Source: Laguncularia racemosa (lineage: Eukaryota > Streptophyta > Magnoliopsida > Myrtales > Combretaceae). From it: a stretch of 64,000 nucleotides of DNA. The notes beneath the pieces are model-generated. The model saw only the letters and a list, made by a program, of their open reading frames with translations, did not search any database and was not told the DNA's origin. Positions 34,066 through 44,771 of this stretch are shown one piece after another (within the stretch, counting starts at the first letter, position 1; every line of letters begins with the position of its first letter). The stretch spans positions 4,712,001-4,776,000 of the forward strand of contig JBBMOL010000038.1 in assembly GCA_037954665.1 (NCBI GenBank), in the 5' to 3' direction. Position numbers and translations under genes: made by a program.

Positions 34066-35951
34066 TGTTGAGTCTAAATTTAAAATTTTTCATTATGTTT
34101 CTAATCTGATTCATATTAGATCATATACTCATCCATTATAAATCCTTAACTTGAACTAGGAATCTTATTATTTATTTGGAGTCACCACCTAATTGAAGTT
34201 GGAAAAAAATGATTGAATTAGAACTAATTGAGCACGGATTAATTCTAATTTAGACAATTAGTCGGCGAAATCTCCTCTTTTTATTTTATAAATGAAAAAA
34301 GAAAGAAAGAAAAACTAGAAATTCTTGACTCGAGGGCTATCTTATTAAAACTTTAAAGTTATCACCTTATCCTTCTGAAATCTGGGTCATGTTCTGATAT
34401 CTTTTTTTTTTTTTTTTGCATATTCTTTCCCTTATTAAAAAGAAGATGTTAAAAAAATTACACTAATAACGATTTGGAAAAATGATTTTTTATTCTTTTT
34501 AGAGTTGCACCATAAGAGTGCCTACATACCCGCTATTTCGGGATCAAACAAGGCGTAGTTTACTTTTTATAAAACTTTAATGGATTTGTTTAAGTTTTAA
34601 TTATGAAAGCATGTCGAGTTTACGTTTGTTATCATTTTTAAGATTTAAAAAAAAAATTCTAAATCTAAGCTTTAACATTTTCTTTTTTAAAAAAAACTTT
34701 GATTTAAGAAAAACTAATTTGGAATTTATTTTGAAAAAAGAATTTTCTAAGTGATTAAATAATTCATTTTTTTCAATCCATATTATTAATCTAACTTTAT
34801 CTCATCCTAAATTTTATTATTTTATTATTTTTTATATTATATTATTATATTAGACATATTTATTTATTTATCAAAATCCTAAAACCTAAAAAAATCTTTT
34901 TTATTTGGATTAAAAAAATAAAAAATTCTTTACTTCTAATGGATAAATAAAATAAAATAAAATCAACTAACCTGGATGCGGATCAGGTTGGATCGGTTCA
35001 GTCGAGTCGGATTATGATAGTCGAAGAATCCTCATCAGTGGCGTTTTGGTGGCTTTCAAAGGTGGTTGAGGGCTTCTTCTAAGCTTTTTGAGGGTGAGTA
35101 ATCCAACTGTGGTGGTAGTTTTCTTCAAAAACTTCTCTAAGTGGTAGTTTAGAGCTTGATCGGCAGTCGCGGCTAGGGAGGAACTCCAACGAGCTTAAAA
35201 ACCTTCTAATTTTCACTCTTTTCTCTCTTTTGATTTGTGATTTAGCTTCCCCCCATTGTGCTTTGTTTACAGGCATCAGAAATTGAGTTGGATAAGCTCA
35301 GATTTCCCTCTAATAGGCTTGAATCATATCTACGGTTAAAACTCATTTTTTATTTGTTCTAGATTTGTATAAATCCTTGATTTTGTTACGATTTGTGTTA
35401 ATTGGATAATGTTTGTCTTATTTTTGTTAAAAATTTGTTAGATTTGTGAAAAAAAAAAATCGCATCAAAACAGTCGGATTTCACTTTTCTAACGGTTGGC
35501 GACCATTTCAGATGGAGGTTGAAGACAATCACGCGCTCGGCACGTGTGTTCCCTCCGTCCAATTAGAAGCTGACACGTGTCCTAGGTAAAAAAATTGCAA
35601 AATGTAGATTTGCTTCCCCCACGTTTCGAACCCTTGACCGAGCCTCCCCCTCACACACTTAGGCCGAAGCTTGAACCAGCTGAGCTAGCCCATTTCTTAG
35701 TTTCATATTATGCGAATATTATACATAAGCGTGGTAATTTTTATCAATTTTATATTATTTTGAAATTCAAAAAATTTGTAAAAATTATTTAACATCTTTT
35801 ATTATTGTTTTTACCATCATTTTCCAAAATTGATGTATTATTTCTATTTATTTTAATTTTTTCAATATTTTTCCTTTCTTTCTGCTAAATAAAAGAAAAA
35901 TGAAAAATTGAACATTATTTGTGATTAAAGGGCAAAAATGGGGTGTTTACA
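34066..35951 (-). mobile_element. Solo LTR (same family as 7942-10005), TSD TGAAG
   Basis: On the minus strand it starts TGTAAACACCCCATTTTTGC and ends TTTAGACTCAACA. TGAAG lies immediately outside both ends (34061-34065 and 35952-35956). The order of parts matches 7942-10005: tRNA-like segment (35623-35687), G-boxes (CACGTG at 35574-35579 and 35541-35546), decayed TATA region, GC-rich leader, A-rich half and GTGACTCCAAATAAAT near the 3' end. There is no internal sequence, so it is a solo LTR. It sits in the hAT transposon and is therefore younger than it. Confidence 0.88.
35622..35695 (-). other. tRNA-like segment with A and B boxes in the second solo LTR
   Basis: On the minus strand the A box TAGCTCAGCTGG is at 35687-35676 and the B box GGTTCGAAAC at 35632-35623, again with 55-nt start-to-start spacing. 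The sequence between the boxes differs considerably from the copy at 8214-8286, while both boxes are identical. Confidence 0.6.
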
Positions 35952-36965
35952 TGAAGGTTTCTTTGTTTGGTTGTAAACAATAATAGGAGCACCATTGGAC
36001 GATAGTGGGCTACTTTTATTTTGCATCATATGTGGTTTTAACCTTCTTATTTAAAAATTTGATAACAGGTTCCAGTGGTAAAAGAACTTTATACTTTCTA
36101 AGTGAGCTTAACGTTTGCTCTAAGTTTGAGCTCTCATTAACAGATTAGTTTATTCGCATAATGATGTTTTGCATGACTGATTATCTTAATAGTGCCTTCA
36201 TTTGAAAGTGTAGCATTATTGTGGGGTTGTAAGTTTGAACAATGTTAGTTGTAGTTGGAGGTTTAGTCACATGAATGCAAGATCAATTATAGGTTGGTGT
36301 TCAGTCCCCAACTATTATCCACTCTGAAGCAAATTGAATTTGATTTTCATGCCCATCTTTTGGAGCAAAAGACATGGCTTGTATATTGAGTAGAAGAAGA
36401 TATCCCGAGAAGTTGGCAACCCCATAACCTACATCCAGAACTTGAATGACACCAGTTGAATGTAGGTCACCTGTCTCATTAGTCGTCATATTTCCTAACT
36501 TGGATATGCAAGATTTGATAACAAAGAGTCAAACAAGAATTAAATCTATTTCTCCCCTTTAATTCAACTTGCTAGGTTAGTAAAGATCTTATTAGGTCTC
36601 TAGCTTTGTGAAGAGTGGAACCTAAATATTGAGTAATCGATCAACAACTTTAACAACCCCTTTGCTTATATTTTGAATTACTAAAGCAGTAGAATATTAC
36701 TTAATTTCCATTACTTCCTACTAAAACTGCATAGTCAAACAAAATTCTTTTTAATGCATTTTCTTTCCAACTATGCTCATAAGTAAATTTCACTTATAGT
36801 GGTACTTTAACGTTTACATTTTAAGAGACTAAAATAGCCACAAAGTAAGAGCTTGACTACTTAAGCTATGCCCATTAATATTGTTTTTTTTTCCTATTAT
36901 CTTTTACTTTATCTTTACTGTTTACTTTATTTCCTTACAAAATTTTAAATAGTGGCTAAGTTGAA

Positions 36966-39465
36966 ATGTCATCTTCTAAACCATCTAAAGAGATCTCTAA
37001 AAGGAAAAATGCACCTGAAAATGGATTTGATGTTAGTTGAGAGCATGGAATTGATGTAGATAACAATGGGACAAAGGTAAAATGCAAGTGTTGTGACAAA
37101 GTTATTAGTGGAGGCATTTACAAATTCAAGAGTCACTTGAGGTGTACGTGTAAAGATGTAGAACCATGTACTAGTGTCTTGGATGATATAAAAAATGATT
37201 TGTTAATAATGTTGCTGAAAGCAGCAAAAATATCATATATGAAAAGAAAGAAAATTCATGGGATTGAAGATTTTGATGATGAGGTAAAGCAAACATCTGT
37301 AAAGAAAAAAAGAAAGGAATTGCATGGATTTCTTTCTAAAAAAAATTGGTGGAAGTGGAACACGAGCAAACCAAGATACAATTAACCAATTCATAAAGAA
37401 AGATTTGAGAGAAGAATACTGCCAACAAATTGCTCATTTTTTCTACACTAGGGCAATTCTATTTAACTGTGTAAAAAATCAAGAGTTTGCCAAGATGCTT
37501 GAGGTGGTTGGTCGATATAGTTGTGGGCTTAAACCTCCTTTCTATTATGAGTTAAGGTTGACTTGTTTGAAGAAAGAAGTAACTTAAACAATAGAATTAG
37601 TTGAAGACTATAAAGTTGAATGGAAAAAAACAGGTTACTCCATTATGTCGAATGCATGGACTAATAGAAAGAGGCATTCCATATGCGATTTCTTAGTGAA
37701 TAGCCCCAAAGGAATGGTCTTTTTATCGTCTATAGATGCTTCTAATATATCCAAGACAACAGACAAAATTTTTGTCATGTTAAATGATATTGTGGAGAAG
37801 GCCAGAGAGGGGAATGTTGTATAAATAATCACAAATAATGCTACAAATTATAAAGCAGCAGGGGAAAAATTAATAGAGAAAAGAAAATCCTTATATTAGA
37901 CACCTTTTGCAGTACATTACATTGATTTGATCTTAAAGGACTTTGAAAAGAATTTGAAGATCCATCATGAAATAATTGCAAAAGAGAGGTGAATTACCGT
38001 ATATATTTATTCCAAGACTATACTTATCTCAATCCTAAGAATATACACCAAAAGGGAGGGACTTGATTAGATTCGGTGGGACTTATTTTGCCACTAGGTT
38101 GCCTTAGTGAGTTAAAGGGTGCATTAATGATGATGTTCACTTCAAGTCATTGGATATCGTGTAAGTATTTGAGCACAAGTAATGGAAAGTGAATTCAACG
38201 GGTGTTTTTTTTTTTTATAGTAGGTTTTGGAATAATGTTATTATTTGCCTCAAGTTACATTTCCCTTGATTAAAGTGCTTAGATTAGTGGATTCTGATGA
38301 ACAACTAGCTATGAGTTTCATTTATCCATAAATGAAATGTGCCAAGAAGAAAATTAAAGCAAATTTCAATAATGTAAAGAAAAAGGTAATATCTTAACTT
38401 ATTAGCTATATATATACTTTGCTTTAGTGTTCACTTTAAAGTTTCATTTGTTAATTAGTATCATATTTGTTTGACATAGTTATGGACCTATCTTCAAGAT
38501 TATTGATAAGAGATGAGAGCTTTGACTTCATAGACCATAGACCATTACATATTATAACTTATTATTTGAATCCCCATTACTATTATAGTTTTAATTTTAA
38601 AGTTGATGCTGATGTAAAGATTGGATTATATTATTGTGTAGAGTGTATGGTTTTTAATCTAACTGATAGGTGTAAGCTTGATATACAGCTTGAAAGATTT
38701 AAGAATGCCAATGGACTATTTGGTATTGAAATTACAAGGTTAGTAAGAGACAAAAAGCTCTAGCTAAATTATATGATTCATATGAAAATGAATGCCCAAA
38801 ACTACAAAAGTTTGCTATTCGTGTTTTAAGTTTGACTTGTATTTCTTCAAGTTATAAGCGTAATTAGAGTGTATTTGAAATGGTATGGTATAGAGTTTTT
38901 TTATTTGATTTTATATGTTAGTAAGATTATTGATCTTATATATAACCTTTTTCATTTACAGGTCCATATGAAAGAGAGAAATAGGTAGCATTAACAAAAG
39001 ATGAATGATTTAGTATTTATAATGCATAATTGGAAATTAAGAAATAGGAAAGAAAGATACATTGATGATACTTCTAGTTTCACTATTGAAGATCTCTTGT
39101 CTAATGATAAATAGATAGTTGAGAAAAAAAACATGTTTAACTCATCAAATGAGGACGAAGGTGTGTTAAATATCTTTTCAAGTGCAAGGGGTGAAGAGAA
39201 AAATGATGATGATGATGAAGAAATTGGTACCTATTTGAATTTAGAAAGTCATGGAAGTAAGCCCATAGATGATTTAGAGATTCATGATATTGATGTTATT
39301 AAAATTGAAATACAAATGGAAACTTCAAAAGATTTAGAATTAGTAGATATAGAAATCACCGATAGTAGTACCCCTCATGTTGATGTTGACATTGATGATG
39401 ACTATGCAAATGATGATGGTGATGTTGATGGGAAAGGTGGTGGAAATTGTGATGATTTATTTTAG
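36966..39465 (+). pseudogene. hAT transposase pseudogene (BED zinc finger, DUF659, dimerisation domain)
   Basis: Starts MSSSKPSKEISKRKNAPENG. The BED zinc finger reads KCKCCDKVISGGIYKFKSHL at about 37081-37140. A DUF659-like region follows (about 37380-37980), with FAKMLEVVGRYSCGLKPPFY and GYSIMSNAWTNRKRHSICDF. A later part reads YDSYENECPKLQKFAIRVLS (about 38775-38835), then the C-terminal dimerisation region (KMNDLVFIMHNWKLRNRKER type, about 38997-39060) and an acidic tail. Several stops occur at expected tryptophan codons, for example TGA at 37036-37038 and TAG near 38868, consistent with decay by deamination. Short introns are probably present. It cannot make a full transposase. Confidence 0.85.
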
Positions 39466-39780
39466 TTGTTGTTTTTTATTATGATTTATGAATTCATAAC
39501 TTTTATTGGAACTTATGGTCAATTCTGTATTATACAACTTATACTTGATTATTTATATTATAACTTTTATTTCGACATATGACCAAAATGTATGTTAAAT
39601 TTTCTTATCTCTATTATCTAATCTATTATATTTTTTATGACTACTATAAGTAAATTTACAATATTTAGAAGTTATTTTACGAATGTTGTAAAAACTTACA
39701 TTTCTACGTTTCGATTCTATATTCCGATTCTACGGATCCCTTGGTGATTCTACATAAAATTGCAAGTTTGATAACCTTAC

Positions 39781-40300
39781 TCTTGCTAAATCCCAACATA
39801 CTTTGATAGCTCCAATAAATCCAATTTCACTTTTGTGCATTCATCAAGCTCACAAAATGAAAAGATCTTTTCCATTTTTTACTCCCATTAAAAGTAATCA
39901 TTAGGTGTTCTACTTCTTGTAAATGTAGGAGCTTTAACCTTGATCATATCAAGCCCCAAATTAATATTATTGTTATCTCCCTTTTTTACCCTCTCTTGTT
40001 AATTGACATGGTTTTGATTTCTCTTAATAAACTCAAAATCATCACCAAAACTTTCCTCTAACTCCATCATGCTCTTTTATTATCGCCTCAACCATCCACT
40101 CTAAAGAGTGTTTAGTCTCCTCTCCCCATCTTGTTCTTGGTTCATTACATATTGTATCATCGTTGTTAAACTATGAATTTGTCCTTCTAGGGCACTCCAT
40201 TGCCTCACACTAACACTCATTCTTGCATAATTTTGACTATTATTCTTATAATCCCTTCTACTATTGATGTTAATGCTTTCAACCAATGTCTTTCAATAAT
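39781..40300 (-). pseudogene. Gypsy gag remnant (start of gag)
   Basis: Minus-strand reading includes SVRQWSALEGQIHSLTTMIQ, MNQEQDGERRLNTL, then (after a stop) WMVEAIIKEHDGV and a KAPTFTRSRTPNDYF...MEKIFSFCELDECTKVKL segment. This is the early gag region of a plant gypsy element, just downstream of its 5' LTR. Stops interrupt it, and it is cut off at 39780 by the hAT end. Confidence 0.75.
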
Positions 40301-40427
40301 TCAATGGTCACACAATCTTCCTATTCACACCACAACTCCAATTTCATAAACTTTAAATTTCTCTCACACCAACAAATTAAAAGAGTGAGATATTGTAACT
40401 TATCAAATCCTAAGCGTGTGAATCATA

Positions 40428-40439
40428 GCTTTGATATCA
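40428..40439 (-). promoter_or_regulatory. Degenerate primer binding site of the gypsy-type element
   Basis: Minus strand TGATATCAAAGC, two mismatches from TGGTATCAGAGC (initiator methionine tRNA complement), 3 nt from the LTR end at 40443. Confidence 0.65.
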
Positions 40440-40442
40440 AGA

Positions 40443-41024
40443 TGACATGGGATGAACCCACTTATAAATGACAATGAATTGATATGACTCACAATCTAAC
40501 AAACTACGATTAAAAACTACCGATATTACTCATAATAATTGTAATCGTAAAGGAAATAGTTGCCACGATCTATTGGATTGGATTGATAAGACTGAAATAA
40601 GAAAACATAATCTTTTAAACTCTCATATGAGTTCTTTTAATGAATAAAAATCAATAACTGCTATAAAATAAGAAATAACCCTATATATACTAACCTTAAA
40701 TCTAATGGTATAAAAGTGAATAAAATAGAATAAACTAAAAGTTGCTCGCATGATCTCTAATGTGTTCATGGTTAAGTTCACTTGCATGAATTTGACTATG
40801 ATCCTTTCCTCCCTCTTTCAACGTCAATAGCATGGGTGTGAATCTCTTGTAAGTACTTGTGTTGATGTTTACATTTTAATATACAAGTGTGAACTTGACC
40901 ATAAACCCCTCCATGATTTCCAAAATGCTTATTATCTTCATTCCTTAACTTCCAAGCTAAACTTTCTTAGTTCCTAGGCTTCCACTTATACTTCCTTGCC
41001 CCTTTGGGACCTCAATTTCTATCA
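40443..41024 (-). repeat. 5' LTR of the gypsy-type element
   Basis: 582 bp, paired with 29647-30206; flanked on its outer side by AATTG (41025-41029). Confidence 0.85.
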
Positions 41025-41029
41025 AATTG

Positions 41030-44000
41030 TCTAATAATTTGAGTAACCAAACCCATAGTTGAAATGGCTAAATCTAAACCAATTGTCACCTAACTATTCA
41101 TTCATCTGCACTTGGTCCTCCAATTAACAACCTTTGCCTTCTTATAAGGTTGTGCTTGGCTCCATTCATTAATTCATTTAATTCATGATACGCGCTACAA
41201 CTCCAACAAATTTTAAAGTGTTAAAACTGTTTGAATTGCTTATAGTTTGAGTCATAAAACTTTTGTTCACAATAATAAAGTTTTAAAACTTTAAATCATA
41301 ACAAATGAAGTCCTAAAAGCCACATGATAATTAGTAAGCATATTTGCATATTTTTTTGCACCTAAGTAGTGTGTAATTAACCATTACATTCACTTTAAAA
41401 TGAAGCAATTTAGGAATGTTTAGCTTAAATAGCCTCAATCTAAGCTGTAATTTCAAAACCGCTTTTCTCTATTTAACTTGCATGTGGTAATCAGTGACCA
41501 TCATTAAAGGTAGGCTACAAATGTAAGGATGCGGTTACTCAATCTAATATATATTTTATTCCATGATCCATGAATTAGAGGAGTCCCTTTAGAGGTGGTG
41601 CCTAGTTACATTCTATGGTGAGCATCTAGCATCCTTGATTTAGGTTAACCTTTTATTTCTTTTATGTAGAACTTTTTTATTTATAACTCTTTTAATTATT
41701 ATAATTTTCTAATATAAAATGAGTTGGTCTATGAGCCAACTACTTGATATCTATGTGGTATGCTAGTTGAAAAAAAGTATTAAAATACATTGACTAAGTA
41801 CTATGTGACAATTATGACTTGATTATATGATACTTTGCACAATGCTTGAAAAGATGGAAAGGAGAAAGAAAGAATGAGAAAAAAAGAAAAAGAAAATATA
41901 GAAGAATTTAAATTTACGATCTCACAAATAGGAAAGCTATAAAATTACTATTTTATCCATTATAAATGTCAACCTTTCTTATGAACTATGTCAATGAAAG
42001 GATATCTAAAAATTGTAGGTCAAATTCTTAAAAATTATTTTTTCAATTTATTTTATTCCCTTCGGTTTCTTTTGTTTTCCAAATGATGTAAGGAAAAAAA
42101 AATGTCTTCTTATTATACTTTCTTGTAATCATTTGCTCTCACTTTTTTTTTTCCCCCCATAATTCCTTCCTTCTTCTTAAACATAAAAGTACTTCAACCA
42201 TTTTGAGATTCAATCATAATTTTTTCATTAAAAAAATTTCAGAAGTTTTATTTTATATAGCTGTCGGCTTGTCCATGTCGGAAGATGCCCTCCACCTCAT
42301 GTTCCGCAGTTTGATCCTCCACCAGGATTCCCGTCAGTGGAAGGATGACCACATTCTCGCTCCATTGAAACACAGCCAACACATTAACAGATCCCGAAAA
42401 ATAAGGATGCTATCATAATTGGCGAAAAATAATTATAAGAAATTAAAAGAGGTTGTAAAAAAGAATACATATCAAGCTACTTTTGTTTTTTTCCCCCTTT
42501 AATAAGATGGACATTGGAGGCTTTAGTACTAGTATTTATACTTTATAAGATGAATAACTAGATTTTACTTTGAGACAGATATTGGAAAAAATAATAATGA
42601 AGTGGCTTCCAATCAAAGAAACTCTAGTCTAATTATTAATATTATTAAAAATCTGTTATATGTCATGAATATAATATACTATTATATTAGTGATATTTAA
42701 TGAAATTATAATAATATCTTTTTTATTTATATTGCTTTTAATAATATTTATTCCATCTTCATATTACTAAAATATTCTACTTGCAATTTGAACATGGATA
42801 CAAATATTTTTCTTTTATATGATAATTCTTTTTTTATGTGATACAAAGTAAATAACAATAAAAAAGATATTAGAAGGTTATTGAGATTAAGGTGGTTTAA
42901 AATGGTATTTTCTAATTAGATTTTTTTTCTTTTTTGAATTAGAAAATTTTTGAAATAAGTATAAGACTAATCCAATACACAATATATGAGTTGCCAACAA
43001 ACCAGTTAAAAAGATGGAAGATAAAGACTCGATTCAAATCGAGCACATCTTTTTTACAACTAATGTTTGAAATATCCTTTTGACAACATGAATTCTACAA
43101 AGAGAATGGAAAAATCAGCACTTTGACCGATAAAAATCTCATAAAAGAGAAAATATAAATAAACAAAAAGAAGAAGAACAAACAAATAAAAACACCTGGT
43201 AGCTCTAAATTAAGGGTGAACAAATAACCTTACTATATAGGATACCAAGCTGTATCTCACTTGAATCGAATAAATTCTGAATAAGTATTAAGGGTTATAA
43301 TGTAGGTTTTGGATAATAATTTTTTAAAACCTATTTTTACAAAGTCGTGTTGGGGTATATGATGTCTTCACCTTGTATCCAATATAAAACTTGTACTTTA
43401 ATAGTATACTTGGTATGTAAGAATGATTCGAAATGAAATGAAATGAAGTCAGTAATGGAACATCAAGTTCATTTATGTGTTTGAAAACATTTATAGAATA
43501 GAATCGTATGAATGGTTTTTATAAAAAAATACCTTTAATTTGTAGATATAATAAATATACATTAATAAAGTTAAAAGGTTGTTTAAGTAATTATTATTAA
43601 TTAAGTAGAATAAAATTGCAATTCTAGCATGTCAAAGGTGAAATGGAATTTTCTCCTTAAAGCTAGAATCGATGATTCTAAGGATTCGTGAATTTAGCTT
43701 CTAAAAATACTTCTAAGCAAACTTTAAATTGCAATTCCATTTTGATTCCATTGTATTGTACTAAATGTGACATAAAGTATATTGTATATAAAGTACGATT
43801 TCCATGATACCTTATACCTACTCAGTAAGATTTATTAAATAATATAATATATATTAATGAATGGAAAATGAACTTATATTTTTTCTAGTCAAGTAAAGAA
43901 TGGAAAAAATATTATATATATATTAAAAAGAAACAGCCCAAACCTAATGAAAAAATTAAACCTAAAGTTTATTACCTCCTTTGAATGATAATTTTCATTC

Positions 44001-44560
44001 CAATCTATCATAGATTCCACAAGTTTTGTTTGATAACATATAAACTTGAAATAACAAAAATAGAAGAATATTACTTTTTCGATATTATTTATTTTACTAT
44101 AGATTTCATAGGTTTTTTCTATAGGTTCCATACTAAAGGTTTTGAATATGAAAGAATTTTTAATACCATATATATATTATTTTTTTAATATTATATAAAT
44201 TTGAAATTTATAGAATGATAGAAAAAATTTGGGAAAAGTATAGTATTAATTTCAATTTTCAATCCCATAATTAATTCATGTGTTAATGATATATATTCAA
44301 CTGTAGAAATTTATTATATATAATTTAACAATAAGATTAAAAGTTAAATTAGTTTGATAAAATAATGAATGAGACCATCGCGTATTTATAATATTATATT
44401 ACAAGATTTTCACAATTCTAATTACTTCAAATTAAAAAAGAAAAATCCAACTGTTTGATTCTTTTGTTCCCAAACGCCTCTTTATTTCACATCAATAAAG
44501 GGATTTACAAAAGAAAAGAACAAATCCAAAAACCCCTTGTCACCCAAACCCGTAGGAAAA
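41030..44560. other. Intergenic, AT-rich, no supported gene
   Basis: No gene recognised. Around 43390-43770 the ends TTGGTATGTAAGAATGATTC and, reversed, TTTAGTACAATACAATGGAA suggest an old MITE-like repeat. 42240-42415 is an unidentified GC-richer island. Confidence 0.45.
42203..42418 (+). other. Unidentified GC-richer island with a 71-codon frame
   Basis: A plus-strand frame reads ...GLSMSEDALHLMFRSLILHQ... to a stop at 42418. Composition is more gene-like than the flanks, but I do not recognise the protein and see no neighbouring exons. It may be a gene fragment carried by a transposon. Confidence 0.2.
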
Positions 44561-44571
44561 CTTATCACCAT

Positions 44572-44624
44572 TCTCTCTCTCTCTCTCTCCCTCTGTGTGT
44601 GTGTGTGGGGTGTGTGTGTGTGTG
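44572..44624. repeat. Compound (CT)n(GT)n microsatellite
   Basis: A CT run followed directly by a GT run interrupted by GGGG, in the likely 5' leader or core promoter of the glyoxalase gene, about 150-200 bp upstream of its start codon. Confidence 0.9.
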
Positions 44625-44729
44625 GAGTCACCCACACATAGGAAGACACACTTACTTCAATACAAACAGACAGTGTGGACACAACTTTGGCCTTTGAAAT
44701 TGAGTTTGAGTCTTACTGTAAGTTGAGAA

Positions 44730-44765
44730 AGAGATAGAGATAGAGATAGCGATAGCGATAGAGAG
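44730..44765. repeat. GAGATA/GCGATA hexamer repeat
   Basis: Short tandem of GATAGA/GATAGC units immediately upstream of the glyoxalase start codon. Confidence 0.8.
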
Positions 44766-44771
44766 AAGGGA

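Larger units (their letters stand above)
32853..39779 (+). mobile_element. hAT-family DNA transposon, inactive, with a nested solo LTR
   Basis: The left end reads CATGGTTGTCAAATTTACGA and the right end, on the reverse strand, TAAGGTTATCAAACTTGCAA: an imperfect terminal inverted repeat of hAT type. The transposase gene is at 36966-39465. Excluding the solo LTR (34066-35951 plus its 5-bp duplication), the element is about 5.0 kb. No matching 8-bp target duplication was found (CTTAAGCC left, CTCTTGCT right), and the flanks belong to two different host sequences. A deletion or recombination has therefore probably removed one side. Confidence 0.75.
29647..41024 (-). mobile_element. Gypsy-type LTR retrotransposon (minus strand) with nested insertions, TSD AATTG
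   Basis: Direct repeats at 29647-30206 and 40443-41024 share TG...CA ends (TGATAGAAATT(A/G)AGGTCC on the minus strand). AATTG occurs immediately outside both (29642-29646 and 41025-41029), an exact target-site duplication. A degenerate initiator-tRNA primer site (minus strand TGATATCAAAGC, 40428-40439) lies 3 nt inside the right LTR, so the element runs right to left. Its remaining coding pieces are gag (39781-40300) and protease (30207-30825). Between them sit an LTR fragment (30826-32852) and a hAT transposon (32853-39779), which carries a further solo LTR. The rest of gag-pol is deleted. Dead. Confidence 0.85.

Noticed and set aside
44455..44697. 80-codon frame across the CT/GT repeats
   Set aside because: Translation is dominated by microsatellite residues; it lies in the glyoxalase leader.
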